From contig JALGVJ010000019.1 of the NCBI GenBank assembly GCA_029838195.1, positions 1 to 64,000 of the forward strand: a DNA stretch of 64,000 nucleotides, given 5' to 3'. This stretch comes from Promethearchaeota archaeon (GTDB taxonomy: Archaea > Asgardarchaeota > Lokiarchaeia > Sigyniarchaeales > SOKP01). Below are positions 19,852 to 29,806 of this stretch, piece by piece; the stretch's first letter is position 1, and each line of letters begins with the position of its first letter. The notes beneath the pieces are model-generated. The model was not told where the DNA came from, did not search any database, and saw only the letters and a list, made by a program, of their open reading frames with translations. The position numbers and the translations under genes are program-made.

Positions 19852-21122
19852 TGAAATTTTGTGTAATTGGAGCAGGATCCGGGGGACGAGCATTTGCAGC
19901 TTATCTTTCTTCGAAAGGATTTCAAGTTTCACTTTATAATCGTTCTTATTCAAGAATTGCTGATATAAAAAAAGCGGGGGGAATTACTGCTTTTGGTTGC
20001 TTGAAAGGTTTTTATCCAATTAGATTGGTCACACAAAATCTACAATTAGCAGTAAGCGATGCTAATATTATTTTAATAGTAGTCCCTGCTTCTGCTCATG
20101 AAAGTATTGCTAAAAAACTCGCACCATTTCTTAAAAACGGTCAAATCATATTGTTAAATCCTGGCAGAACATTTGGAGCTATAGAAGTTAAGAAAATAAT
20201 AGGTGAGAGAAGAAAGGATCTCTCTATTTTTGTAGGAGAAACTCAAACGCTACTCTTTACATGTAGAGCTTTAAAGAATAATGGAGTAAATATTTTAAAA
20301 ATAAAAAATACCGTGAATTTCTCAACATTTCCCGAGAATCATGTTCATGTCGTCCATAATATATTAGCTTATATTTTTCCTCAATTGATTCCCGTGGATA
20401 ATTATCTTGAAGTTACTTTTAATAATATTGGCATGCTACTTCATCCTGCTATCACATTGTTTAATGCTGGAATGATGGATATAGGCAAACCTTTTAAATT
20501 CTATAATGAAGGGGCAAGCATTAAAATTTGTCAAGTTCTTGAAACAGTAGAAGCTGAAATTAATAAAATTTTAAGTGAATTAGGTTTAAAACAATTTCGA
20601 TTTACCAAATGGGCAGAATCTTCTTATGGAATAAAGAGCGAATCGATATACGATGCCATCCAAAAAATTGAAGCATACAAGCCAGTAAATGCCCCTAATC
20701 AATTAATTACACGATACCTCACGGAAGATGTGCCGACTGGGCTTGTTCCCATTTCTTCTCTAGCAGAATTTCTCGATATCGAAATTCCCACTATTGAATC
20801 AATTATTTTATTAACAAGTTTGTTATGTGGTATTGCTTTTAAAAAAACGGGGAGGACACTCCAAAAATTGGGACTTCACGATTATTTAATTAATCACATA
20901 AATGTCATGCGAATAAGGGGACTTGAAAAAGAAGGATTATTTACGGTTGAAAAGATTTTATCTAATCCTAATGAGTTCAAAATTTGTATTAATTGCGAAC
21001 AACTTAATTATCACGAAAATAATGCTTGTTGGTTATGCCATGAAAAAAATTTTAGACAACCAAGGGAAAATGATTTTGTTAAAATATATAATAATGACGA
21101 AAAATCATTAATTCGAGCGTAA
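19851..21122 (+). CDS. NAD/octopine-nopaline dehydrogenase-family protein with C-terminal CxxC/CxxC zinc-ribbon-like tail
   Basis: MKFCVIGAGSGGRAFAAYLSSKGFQVSLYNR, LNPGRTFGAIEV, NNIGMLLHPAITLFNAG (opine DH signature); tail CINCEQLNYHENNACWLCHEKNF; overlaps the upstream stop (TAATG). Confidence 0.85.
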   Translation: MKFCVIGAGSGGRAFAAYLSSKGFQVSLYNRSYSRIADIKKAGGITAFGCLKGFYPIRLVTQNLQLAVSDANIILIVVPASAHESIAKKLAPFLKNGQIILLNPGRTFGAIEVKKIIGERRKDLSIFVGETQTLLFTCRALKNNGVNILKIKNTVNFSTFPENHVHVVHNILAYIFPQLIPVDNYLEVTFNNIGMLLHPAITLFNAGMMDIGKPFKFYNEGASIKICQVLETVEAEINKILSELGLKQFRFTKWAESSYGIKSESIYDAIQKIEAYKPVNAPNQLITRYLTEDVPTGLVPISSLAEFLDIEIPTIESIILLTSLLCGIAFKKTGRTLQKLGLHDYLINHINVMRIRGLEKEGLFTVEKILSNPNEFKICINCEQLNYHENNACWLCHEKNFRQPRENDFVKIYNNDEKSLIRA

Positions 21123-21276
21123 TTTTTTTTTCTCTTTCTAGCTTTTCATTTTGATTGAAAAATCTATATTGAATAGTTTTTAAATCCTATTTGGATTATT
21201 TATCAAATTAAATTTATTAGTAAGAACCATTAAATAAAAATAATGAGAAAAATAAGATGTTTAAAAGCTTTTTTAT

Positions 21277-22464
21277 CTAATAACGTTTATTTAATTTTTC
21301 CACGTGTTTTTTTCTTCGATTAACATATTTTTGGATATAAGAAAGCGCATCATTTACCGCATAGTCATATGCAGAAATATTTTTCTCTAATGCACCTTGG
21401 ATGATCTCGTTTACTTTTTCGTCTATTTTTCCTCTAACGAAATCAAATATTTCTTCAGGAGATTTTGCTATTTTATTTACGCCTATAGCCAAGATTTCTC
21501 CCGCATTAGCCACGAAATCGGGAAAGGCTATGATTTCTTTCTCATGAAGGATTTTCGTGATACCATTTTCATACGGAATATTCGCTGCTGGAATTATTGC
21601 TTTCACATGAATGTTATCCACATTGTTTCTATTAATGACATCAGGGCGAGCTCCTGGAATGATGAAATCAATGGGATGGTCTTTTGAAAGTTCGAATAAT
21701 TTTTCTTTTTCTACCTTGATTAGATTTTTACTTTCATAATGATTAATGAGATCATCCCCGTATTGTTGTTTCAATTTCATCAACTTGTCTAAATCCAGCC
21801 CCTTTTCGTTAAAAATGGCTCCTTTAATGGTTGAAACGCCATTTAACTGATATCCCAATTCTTTCAAACTCATAGCTATTCCAATGCCTACTTTCCCAAA
21901 TCCTTCTAATAGAATTTTTGGTTTAGAATTCTCTTCAAATTTACCCTTTGATTTTAAATACTTAAAAATCGCTTCAATGCAGTATGAAACGCCATATCCC
22001 GTGAATAATTCTTCTACGGGAAAACCGTTTTTTTTCATGCCAAGAGGTTTCGGTGCCAATCCAGGTTTACCAATGATATTAAAAATTCGCTCAATATCTC
22101 GGTCATAGGTTCCCATATCAGGGCCGCATACGTATTTATCTTCTAAAATGTTTGTTTTTATTGCTTCTGCAAAACCGGTAATTAATAAATCTTTTTTTTC
22201 CGAAAAAGGATCTCCTTTAATTCCTGCTTTAGCCCCTCCTACTTTAAGTCGATAGCTGGCAAATTTATAAGACATTGCTCGTGCCAATCGTACGATTTCT
22301 TCAAGAGAAACGTCTGGTTCCATCCGAATACCGCCTGCGGGCCATCCAATTGATGTATTATCGAACACTAAGTATCCTTCTAATCCAATACTAGAGTTTC
22401 TTACAATCACTATCTTCTCAGGTCCTAATTCATCAAAAAAATCAGTGGGTAAAGCATTACTCAT
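21277..22464 (-). CDS. Glu/Leu/Phe/Val dehydrogenase
   Basis: GWPAGGIRMEPDVSLEEIVRLARAMSYKFASYRLKVGGAKAGI (K-x-x-x-GGxKxG), LLEGFGKVGIGIA, IIPAANIPYENG, ANAGE. Confidence 0.9.
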   Translation of the reverse strand: MSNALPTDFFDELGPEKIVIVRNSSIGLEGYLVFDNTSIGWPAGGIRMEPDVSLEEIVRLARAMSYKFASYRLKVGGAKAGIKGDPFSEKKDLLITGFAEAIKTNILEDKYVCGPDMGTYDRDIERIFNIIGKPGLAPKPLGMKKNGFPVEELFTGYGVSYCIEAIFKYLKSKGKFEENSKPKILLEGFGKVGIGIAMSLKELGYQLNGVSTIKGAIFNEKGLDLDKLMKLKQQYGDDLINHYESKNLIKVEKEKLFELSKDHPIDFIIPGARPDVINRNNVDNIHVKAIIPAANIPYENGITKILHEKEIIAFPDFVANAGEILAIGVNKIAKSPEEIFDFVRGKIDEKVNEIIQGALEKNISAYDYAVNDALSYIQKYVNRRKKHVEKLNKRY

Positions 22465-22856
22465 TTAATCTAACCCCCCTCGTTAAGAATTTTAATAGTA
22501 TTTTTTTATTAAGTTATTAATTGATTTAAATGAATCCCATTTTAAAATACTAATGAAAAAGAAAAGAGAGAATTTAATATTCAGTTCTTATTCAAGAGGG
22601 ACCTCCCCTTAAAAAGTAAATTTGTCTCAAAAAATAGAAATTGGAGAAAAATAAACTTAATATATATCCAAATAGATTTAAAAAAGGAAAAGAATTATTA
22701 AAAATAGAAATTTTTTCCATTATTAATAGAAATTTGAACCCTGTTTTACGTGTTTAGTATTATTATTCTTAAAAAAATGGAATTGAGGCAAAAATAGCGG
22801 GATTATTATTAATAATTAAAATTACAATAAACAAGTTGGGTGAATCGATATAAGAA

Positions 22857-23108
22857 TTGAATAGTTTAAAAGAAGTTGATGAGTTAGATAAGAAAGTAAG
22901 AAATATAGCATTAATTATCATGATGATAGGAATCGGATTAATGGTATTGTGGTTAATCTATTGGATAATTTTTTCTTCGATTAAGTTTCAAATTGTATTG
23001 TACCTTGGAATAGGGTTATTTTTAGGAGGTTTATTATTTTTATCACGAATCCAATTTGTCATGTGGGCTAAAAAGAAAGAGAAAAGAGCATTTTTTAAAA
23101 TAGTTTAA
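22857..23108 (+). CDS. small protein with two TM segments
   Basis: 83 aa ORF (non-ATG start) with two hydrophobic helices. Confidence 0.45.
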   Translation: MNSLKEVDELDKKVRNIALIIMMIGIGLMVLWLIYWIIFSSIKFQIVLYLGIGLFLGGLLFLSRIQFVMWAKKKEKRAFFKIV

Positions 23109-23154
23109 ATGATACTCGGGTAAGCCTCTCGTATCAAGAAAGTAGGGTAAAATT

Positions 23155-23335
23155 TGAAGAATGTTAAAATGAGTTTTTTTTGCTAATCTTGGATCAATTT
23201 TGCAGAAAAAGGTCGTAAATGAGCTTCCAATAGATTAGCCTCGTTTTTTTAGAAATGTGGTAAAAAAGACTCTTTGGTTAATGGAATTTGTCTAATCATC
23301 ATTAGTTCCTTTTTACTCGCTAAAAGACAAGTTCC
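23155..23335 (+). pseudogene. remnant of the same DMT/NIPA-like gene, copy 2
   Basis: FFANLGSILQKKVVNELPID*PRFFRNVVKKTLWLMEFV*SSLVPFYSLK, collinear with 17420-17683. Confidence 0.65.
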
Positions 23336-23466
23336 AGTAGATAGGATCCAATGAAGCATGAAATAAAAATAGATTTTTATAAGAGGACTTTTTCTTTAAA
23401 CTATTATCTTTCCATTCATGCTATATAATAATCCTTATCATGCTAAAATAAGAGAATAAGTTACAC

Positions 23467-24111
23467 ATGAAGTTAAAGAAAAAAGAAAAAAGTTCGCTTA
23501 TTGAATTGGGTTCTAAATATTTAACTGAATTCATTAAAGGCATGAAATTCTTACACGAGCAAATAAATGAATTAATAGAAGATGGTAAAAACAAGGAAAA
23601 GACCATTAAAGTAATTCAAAGTGAACACGCCTTGGATAAAATTAAAGATGAGTATATAAAGGTTTTATATGAAGAAAAACGAGCATTACCGTTTCTTGTG
23701 GAGGATAGATATCGAATCATTAAATATTTGGATCGAATTTCAGATGAATCAGAAGATTTGGCTCATTTATTAAGGATATACCCTTTTGTTTTCTATGAGG
23801 ATATAAAAGAGCCCTTAAAAAACATTAATGACCTATGTTTGGATGTCATGAAGGAATTAGCCGAATTAGTATCCTTAATGGAACGAGATTTTAAAACGGC
23901 TTATCAAAAAACTTTTTACATTGAAAATCTGAAAAGAAAAGCAAGGAATTTTAAATATCATGTCTTAGAAGATATTTATAAAAAAACTGATAAAACCTTA
24001 ATGATTTACTTGACCGCAAAAATAATTATAAAATTATACGATATGATTGTGCACGCTGAGGAAATTAGCGATTATCTTAGAAGTTTAATCATAAAATATC
24101 CGAATAAATGA
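23467..24111 (+). CDS. DUF47 / PhoU-like putative phosphate transport regulator
   Basis: Helical protein located 26 bp upstream of a Pit transporter; DKIKDEYIKVLYEEKRALPFLVEDRYRIIKYLDRISDESEDLA. Confidence 0.85.
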   Translation: MKLKKKEKSSLIELGSKYLTEFIKGMKFLHEQINELIEDGKNKEKTIKVIQSEHALDKIKDEYIKVLYEEKRALPFLVEDRYRIIKYLDRISDESEDLAHLLRIYPFVFYEDIKEPLKNINDLCLDVMKELAELVSLMERDFKTAYQKTFYIENLKRKARNFKYHVLEDIYKKTDKTLMIYLTAKIIIKLYDMIVHAEEISDYLRSLIIKYPNK

Positions 24112-24137
24112 GAAACATGAAAGGTGGGCGATTGTAA

Positions 24138-25109
24138 TTGGAATTCATGACTCTTTCATTAATTTTTTTAATAATATCTATATTTATAGCCATTGGTATT
24201 GGGGCGAATGATGAAACATTTTCTACGCTCTATGGTTCCAAAATTTTATCCATGAGGCAAATTCTCTTATTAGCAACGATATTTGCCATAACTGGCGCAA
24301 TCTTCTTAGGTGAGGGTGTGAGTAAAACCGTGGGAAAAAATATTCTTGAAATTGAAATTACTCACGCCGTGGTTATTACGATATTGATTTCTACTACCAT
24401 TTGGTTAATTATTTCTTCTTCCTTAGGATTGCCTATATCGACAACTCACGCTACAATAGGAGCGATTTTGGGGATTGGGATATTTTTAGGGGGGATAAAT
24501 GGGGTGAATTGGCAAACTATTTTAACAATGAGTTCATGGTGGATTTTTTCACCGATTATCGGGTATATTTCTACTTATTTTTCGTATAAACTACTTCAGA
24601 GATATAAAATTAAGCGTTTAAATGGGTTCATTGATTATCAAAAGACAGAGAAGCGTTTTTCGGTGATGCTTTTAGTTATAATATGCATGACTGCGTTTTC
24701 TCGAGCGGGAAATGATTGTTCAAACGCTATTGGTATAGTTGTCGGCATGGAAATTATTGATGTGGATGTATTACTAATCATTTCAGGAATAAGTTTTGCA
24801 TTGGGAATAATTCTGATTGGGAGAAGTGTGATAAAAAGTGTTGGAACCATCACGGAGTTGCGACCTAGCACGGCATTTGCATCCGAGGCACCTACCGCAT
24901 TAATTTTATTCATTGGAACATTACTGGGGATTCCTCTTTCTGGATCGCACATGTTGATTGCATCCCTTATTGGACTTTCAAAAGCAAGCCGTAATCCTGT
25001 GAGAGAAAAAAAAGTATTGAAAATTTTTATCATTTGGCTTTTAACTTTTCCTATTGCAGCCATTTTGTCGTATTTACTCTATTTTCCGGTTGTATATTTT
25101 TTACCTTAA
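24138..25109 (+). CDS. pit: PiT-family inorganic phosphate transporter
   Basis: GIGANDETFSTLYGSK, LGLPISTTHATIGAILG, SRAGNDCSNAIG, PLSGSHMLIASLIG. Confidence 0.9.
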   Translation: MEFMTLSLIFLIISIFIAIGIGANDETFSTLYGSKILSMRQILLLATIFAITGAIFLGEGVSKTVGKNILEIEITHAVVITILISTTIWLIISSSLGLPISTTHATIGAILGIGIFLGGINGVNWQTILTMSSWWIFSPIIGYISTYFSYKLLQRYKIKRLNGFIDYQKTEKRFSVMLLVIICMTAFSRAGNDCSNAIGIVVGMEIIDVDVLLIISGISFALGIILIGRSVIKSVGTITELRPSTAFASEAPTALILFIGTLLGIPLSGSHMLIASLIGLSKASRNPVREKKVLKIFIIWLLTFPIAAILSYLLYFPVVYFLP

Positions 25110-25371
25110 ATACATTTTTAAAATTGGGTAAAATTATTCTTTTTTTATTGCTTTCAATATCATGAATTTTAATTGGAGAAAAATTTTTCCACCTTGGTTT
25201 TGTATTGATTAAAATTACTTTATAATTTTAAAGAATCTCATGGTAAATTCTATAATAACGGCTTAATTTTTTAGAATCAGTATGTAACTCATCAATTAAG
25301 AGAAGAGAACTTTTTACTTCCACCATCATTTTAAAAAGAAAGGATTCAATGAGAAAGGAAATGGGATCTTC

Positions 25372-26232
25372 ATGGGAATAAAAGAGAAACTTAAAAAACA
25401 ATTAGAAAATGAATTATTGGAAGAGGAGCTTAATTTACTTCCTAGCGGATTTCAATCCGTAGGGAAAACAATTATCATAAAACTCAATCCTCGCTTAATG
25501 AAACAGAGATTTAAAATAGGCCAAGCCTACTTAAAAATATTTCCTAATATGAGAAATGTCTACTTGAATCAAGGGGCAATCGTAGGTAAATTTAGAGTGC
25601 CAGAAAACATGGAATATCTAGCAGGTGAAGAAAATCCTATCGTGGTTCACAAGGAAAACGGCGTTCTTTATAGATTTGATATTACTAAAATCATGTTTTC
25701 AAAAGGAAACGTGCGGGAGAGAAAATATTTATCTACTTTGGTCTATCCTAATGAAATCATTGTAGACATGTTTGCGGGCATAGGATATTTTAGTTTGCCC
25801 ATTGCAGTTCATTCTCCGGTTAAAAAAATATATAGTATTGAATTAAATCCCGTTGCCTTCCAATATTTAAAAGAGAACATTAAGCTAAACCACGTGGAGG
25901 ATAAAATCATTCCTATTTTAGGAGATTGTCGAGAAGAAGTGGTTAAACTTAGCAATTCCGGTGTTCGAGCAGATCGTGTGATCATGGGCGTGTTTCCAGC
26001 ACCTCGAGATTACATTGAACAAGCTCTTACCCTAACAAAAGAACCGGGAACCGTTTTTCATTATGAAGGAGTGGTAAAAAAAGATGAACAGGATTATCTA
26101 ACCTTATATGAGGATTTCAAGAAAAAAGCATCAGAATCTCAATTAAAATGTGAATTAAAAGAAAAACGATATGTAAAAAGTTATGGACCAAGGCTTTATC
26201 ATGTAGTTCTGGACATTTTCATCCAAAAATGA
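25372..26232 (+). CDS. Trm5/Taw2 (TYW2)-like tRNA wyosine-pathway methyl-/aminocarboxypropyl-transferase
   Basis: IVDMFAGIGYFSLPIAVHSPVKKIYSIELNPVAFQYLKENI, VIMGVFPAPRDYIEQAL. Confidence 0.85.
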   Translation: MGIKEKLKKQLENELLEEELNLLPSGFQSVGKTIIIKLNPRLMKQRFKIGQAYLKIFPNMRNVYLNQGAIVGKFRVPENMEYLAGEENPIVVHKENGVLYRFDITKIMFSKGNVRERKYLSTLVYPNEIIVDMFAGIGYFSLPIAVHSPVKKIYSIELNPVAFQYLKENIKLNHVEDKIIPILGDCREEVVKLSNSGVRADRVIMGVFPAPRDYIEQALTLTKEPGTVFHYEGVVKKDEQDYLTLYEDFKKKASESQLKCELKEKRYVKSYGPRLYHVVLDIFIQK

Positions 26233-26327
26233 AACAACTACCAAATTTTTAAATAAATAAATGATTTTCATCATTTTATAAAAAGCATGTCGCATGATAT
26301 TGTTTATAAAATTTATTTTGATATCTA

Positions 26328-27614
26328 ATGTCCAAACGAATAACGATTGGGTTGGATTATTCACATAATAATCCATTGATTTTAGAAACCTCGAGTTATA
26401 ATGAGTTCATTGATTTTCTCTTCGCATCTAATTATCAATTAAGTAAAATAGAAACCGGATTATATTCCATTGATATTTTAGAGCAATATGATGTAATTAT
26501 TTTATCAACGCCTATTAATGCGAAGTTAGATCCAGCAGAAATAAATGCCTTAGAAGAATTCGTGAAATTGGGAGGCGGCCTCCTCATAGCTAGCTCCAGT
26601 GGAGCCGACCATTCTAATAATACGAATTTAAATGAGTTAACAAGTCGTTTTGGATTTAAATTCGTTTCCGATGAAATTTTTGACTCCATGAATTATGTCG
26701 TTCTTCAGAAGAGGATAATTTTAGATGATATTACACCTCATGCGATTACTGAATTAGTAAATAAAGCGGTATTTTCTAATGCGTGCTCATTAGAAATTTT
26801 AGAGGAGGTAGCCGAACACGACGAGGTAGAAATAGATGCATTAATCCATGGAGGGCTTAATTGTTGGAGGAGAGTATTAAGGGGAAAAGAGTGGGTGGAG
26901 GAAGACAGCCCCAAAATACCCCTTTTAGTTGCTTGCAAGTATCATGAAGGAAGGGTCGTAGGATTTGGGACGATTTCCATTTTTTCATCCCTCGGCAGGG
27001 AGTATGGTTTTAAAGCATTTGATAACAACAATTTAATCGCCAATATTTTAAGATGGCTAACGATTAAAGCGGTTTCGGAAGAAAAAGTAATAAATTTAAC
27101 TTTAAACAATGAAATTTATCAATGGTTAACCGATTTAAAAAATTCAGAGAATTGGGAAACCATTTCTGATATCATTACCGTGGCATTAAAATATTTTAAA
27201 GATCATTACAAAAAGATCATGGAAAAATTACGCAGAGTAGAATTAGAAAAATATAAGACCAAACAGATTTTAGAAACAGAAGGTGTAAGTGATCACGAGA
27301 TTAAAGTGGATGAGAAAATATTAAAAAGGATACCGAATAGAGATAAAAAAGATCTTGAGGAAATCCTCAAATCTCTCAGTGAGATTACGGGAGAAAAATA
27401 TGACTTTTCAAAAGAATTCTTAGAATTGGAAGAAAAATTTAAAAAGAAAAATATTGTTGAATATTCCCTCGAAAAAGAAAAGGTAGAACTTATTGATAAA
27501 TATTATGAGGAAGATCTTAAAAGATTTAAAAAAGAAACTGGGAAAAACGCCATTTGGCGAGGTAAAATCACGCAAGCTTTTAAAGATTGGCTAAGAGAGC
27601 AATATAAGGAATGA
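26328..27614 (+). CDS. GIFT-domain (GldG/IFT52-like, class-I-amidotransferase-like fold) protein with helical C-terminus
   Basis: DVIILSTPINAKLDPAEINALEEFVKLGGGLLIASSSGADHSNNTNLNELTSRFGFKF...GRVVGFGTISIFSS. Confidence 0.6.
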   Translation: MSKRITIGLDYSHNNPLILETSSYNEFIDFLFASNYQLSKIETGLYSIDILEQYDVIILSTPINAKLDPAEINALEEFVKLGGGLLIASSSGADHSNNTNLNELTSRFGFKFVSDEIFDSMNYVVLQKRIILDDITPHAITELVNKAVFSNACSLEILEEVAEHDEVEIDALIHGGLNCWRRVLRGKEWVEEDSPKIPLLVACKYHEGRVVGFGTISIFSSLGREYGFKAFDNNNLIANILRWLTIKAVSEEKVINLTLNNEIYQWLTDLKNSENWETISDIITVALKYFKDHYKKIMEKLRRVELEKYKTKQILETEGVSDHEIKVDEKILKRIPNRDKKDLEEILKSLSEITGEKYDFSKEFLELEEKFKKKNIVEYSLEKEKVELIDKYYEEDLKRFKKETGKNAIWRGKITQAFKDWLREQYKE

Positions 27615-27704
27615 ATAGAAGAAATTATTTTAGGCACCCTTGCCCCATGAAATTTAAGGAAAAAATTCAAATTCCTTCTGATTTTCTCTTTCTAGACATA
27701 CTTC

Positions 27705-29105
27705 ATGAATTATTTCATTTTTATTTTAGGCTCGAACTGGAAGTTATCACTTGCAGAGTTGGATTATTGCTTAAAAAATTCAAGATTTAAGGGTAGAATC
27801 ATAGATTATTCTGCTACAGCAGCTATAGTAGAATTTGAATCCCTCCTCGAGCAAAAATATTTTATTAATGAACTCATGGAATTTCAATACTTATTAGGAG
27901 GAGTTCAAAAAATTGGAAAAGCCGCGGGTTTCATTGATTATCAGTCTTTAAGGAATGCTTTTCCTGAAAAGATAGGCAATTTTAAACGGGTAAAGAACGA
28001 AAGGGAAAAAATCAGAAACATTTTAAATTCTGTGGTGGATGATGTTTTCCTTAATATTAAAAATAAGGAATATTTTTTTGCCGTATCTCTTTATCCGATT
28101 TTTTTTGATGATAAATATTATACCGATGTTTTAATAAAACATTTCTTACCCTTCCTTAATAAAGAGATCATGTCCTTATTATTTGAAAAAGGTGCGAAAA
28201 AGGCTTTATATTACAAATATCCGGAAAAATACATTGCTGAGGGGACGTTAAATCCAATTTTTCCTCACCACGTAATTACTTATAACTTGTTAACTGAAAC
28301 CAGGGCTGAAATCATTTTTAGCATGACAGAGGAAGGCATTTATATAGGGAGAACATTTACAACGGATGATCCGAATTTTAAGCGAAAAATTGATGCTGAA
28401 AGACCCCATAAAGATTTTAAAAGTTCCATTCCTCCTAAATTGGCATTAATACTATTGAATTTCTTGAACTTATTTGAAAATAGACATGAAAAAAAAATCT
28501 TGGATCCTTTTGTAGGCAATGGAATGATCTTTTTAATGGCGTTTTTACAAGATTTTGATGTTTATGGCGCAGATCTTGATAAACAAAGGGTTATTAATAC
28601 ACAAAAAAACATCGAATGGTTATCTAAAGAATTAAATCAGGCACCTCCAAAAAATTTACAGGAAAAACTCATCGTTTCTGACGTGAAAGATTTACCAAAC
28701 CGTTTTCCACCCAATTATTTCGATGGCATCGTATCTGAACCGTTCATGGGGCCTTTTTACGTGGAAAAGCCTTATTATACGGAAATAAAAGGATTAATCC
28801 ACTCTCAATTAAATCCATTATTCCATCAAATTTTTGAATCTTCACGATATCTTTTAAAAAAGGGGGGAAGAATTAGCATTACGTCCCCCCTCATTCACGC
28901 TTTAGATGGAGGAGCATTACAACCTGACCTCCAAAGGATTGCTCAAGAAACAGGATTTATAACTCTGCCATTAATGGACACTGAAAGGATTATTAATAAA
29001 TCCGATAAACGCCTTAGATTTTCTGATAAAAATATCTTTTCTTTAATTGATGCAAAGAAAGACCAAATAATTATGAGAAAATTTCACGTATTTGAAAAAC
29101 AATAA
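27705..29105 (+). CDS. TRM11/Trm-G10-like RNA methyltransferase
   Basis: KILDPFVGNGMIFLMAFLQDFDVYGADLDKQRVINTQKNIEWL; SEPFMGPF at motif IV. Confidence 0.82.
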   Translation: MNYFIFILGSNWKLSLAELDYCLKNSRFKGRIIDYSATAAIVEFESLLEQKYFINELMEFQYLLGGVQKIGKAAGFIDYQSLRNAFPEKIGNFKRVKNEREKIRNILNSVVDDVFLNIKNKEYFFAVSLYPIFFDDKYYTDVLIKHFLPFLNKEIMSLLFEKGAKKALYYKYPEKYIAEGTLNPIFPHHVITYNLLTETRAEIIFSMTEEGIYIGRTFTTDDPNFKRKIDAERPHKDFKSSIPPKLALILLNFLNLFENRHEKKILDPFVGNGMIFLMAFLQDFDVYGADLDKQRVINTQKNIEWLSKELNQAPPKNLQEKLIVSDVKDLPNRFPPNYFDGIVSEPFMGPFYVEKPYYTEIKGLIHSQLNPLFHQIFESSRYLLKKGGRISITSPLIHALDGGALQPDLQRIAQETGFITLPLMDTERIINKSDKRLRFSDKNIFSLIDAKKDQIIMRKFHVFEKQ

Positions 29106-29120
29106 TATTCCTAACACGTC

Positions 29121-29804
29121 ATGAATTACGAAGAATTGCTTGATAAAATTGAAAATGCATTAGAAGGAGAGGTCCACCTTGATCAATTAGCCCAAAAAAG
29201 CGAGGATCCCTTTAAAATATTAATTTCGACCATCCTTTCAGCAAGAACGAAGGATGCAAATACAAGGGAAGCTACACGAGCGTTATTTTCTAAATACAAA
29301 ACTCCAAAAGAAATTGCTAATGCCGGTTTAGAGGATTTAGAAAAATTAATTTATCCCGCTGGCTTCTATAAGGTAAAAGCAGCACGCATTAAAGAAGTTT
29401 CAAGAATTTTAATGGAAAAATTCAATGGAAAGATTCCAAATACTTTTGAGGATTTGATAAATCTCCCCGGTGTAGGAGCAAAAACTGCTAATTGCGTGCT
29501 CGTGTATGCCTTTAAAATTCCGGCCATCCCAGTAGATACTCACGTCCATAGAATAGCCAATCGAATTTTTTCCGATATCAAGACAAAAAATCCGAAAGAA
29601 ACAGAAGCACGATTAAAAAGAAAAATACCCAAACAATATTGGATAAGAATTAATAGACTGTTTGTTAAATTTGGACAGCAAATTTGCTTGCCCATTAATC
29701 CTAAACATGATATATGTCCCATCGAAGATATCTGTGCTAAAGATTTTTCCATGGAAGAAGAGCGAAAAAAAATCAAGAAAAATAAGAAAAAAAAGAATAA
29801 ATAG
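29121..29804 (+). CDS. nth: endonuclease III
   Basis: LISTILSARTKDANTREAT, LPGVGAKTANCVLVYAF, VDTHVHRIANR, C-x6-C-x2-C-x5-C-like FeS cluster. Confidence 0.93.
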   Translation: MNYEELLDKIENALEGEVHLDQLAQKSEDPFKILISTILSARTKDANTREATRALFSKYKTPKEIANAGLEDLEKLIYPAGFYKVKAARIKEVSRILMEKFNGKIPNTFEDLINLPGVGAKTANCVLVYAFKIPAIPVDTHVHRIANRIFSDIKTKNPKETEARLKRKIPKQYWIRINRLFVKFGQQICLPINPKHDICPIEDICAKDFSMEEERKKIKKNKKKKNK

Positions 29805-29806
29805 TA

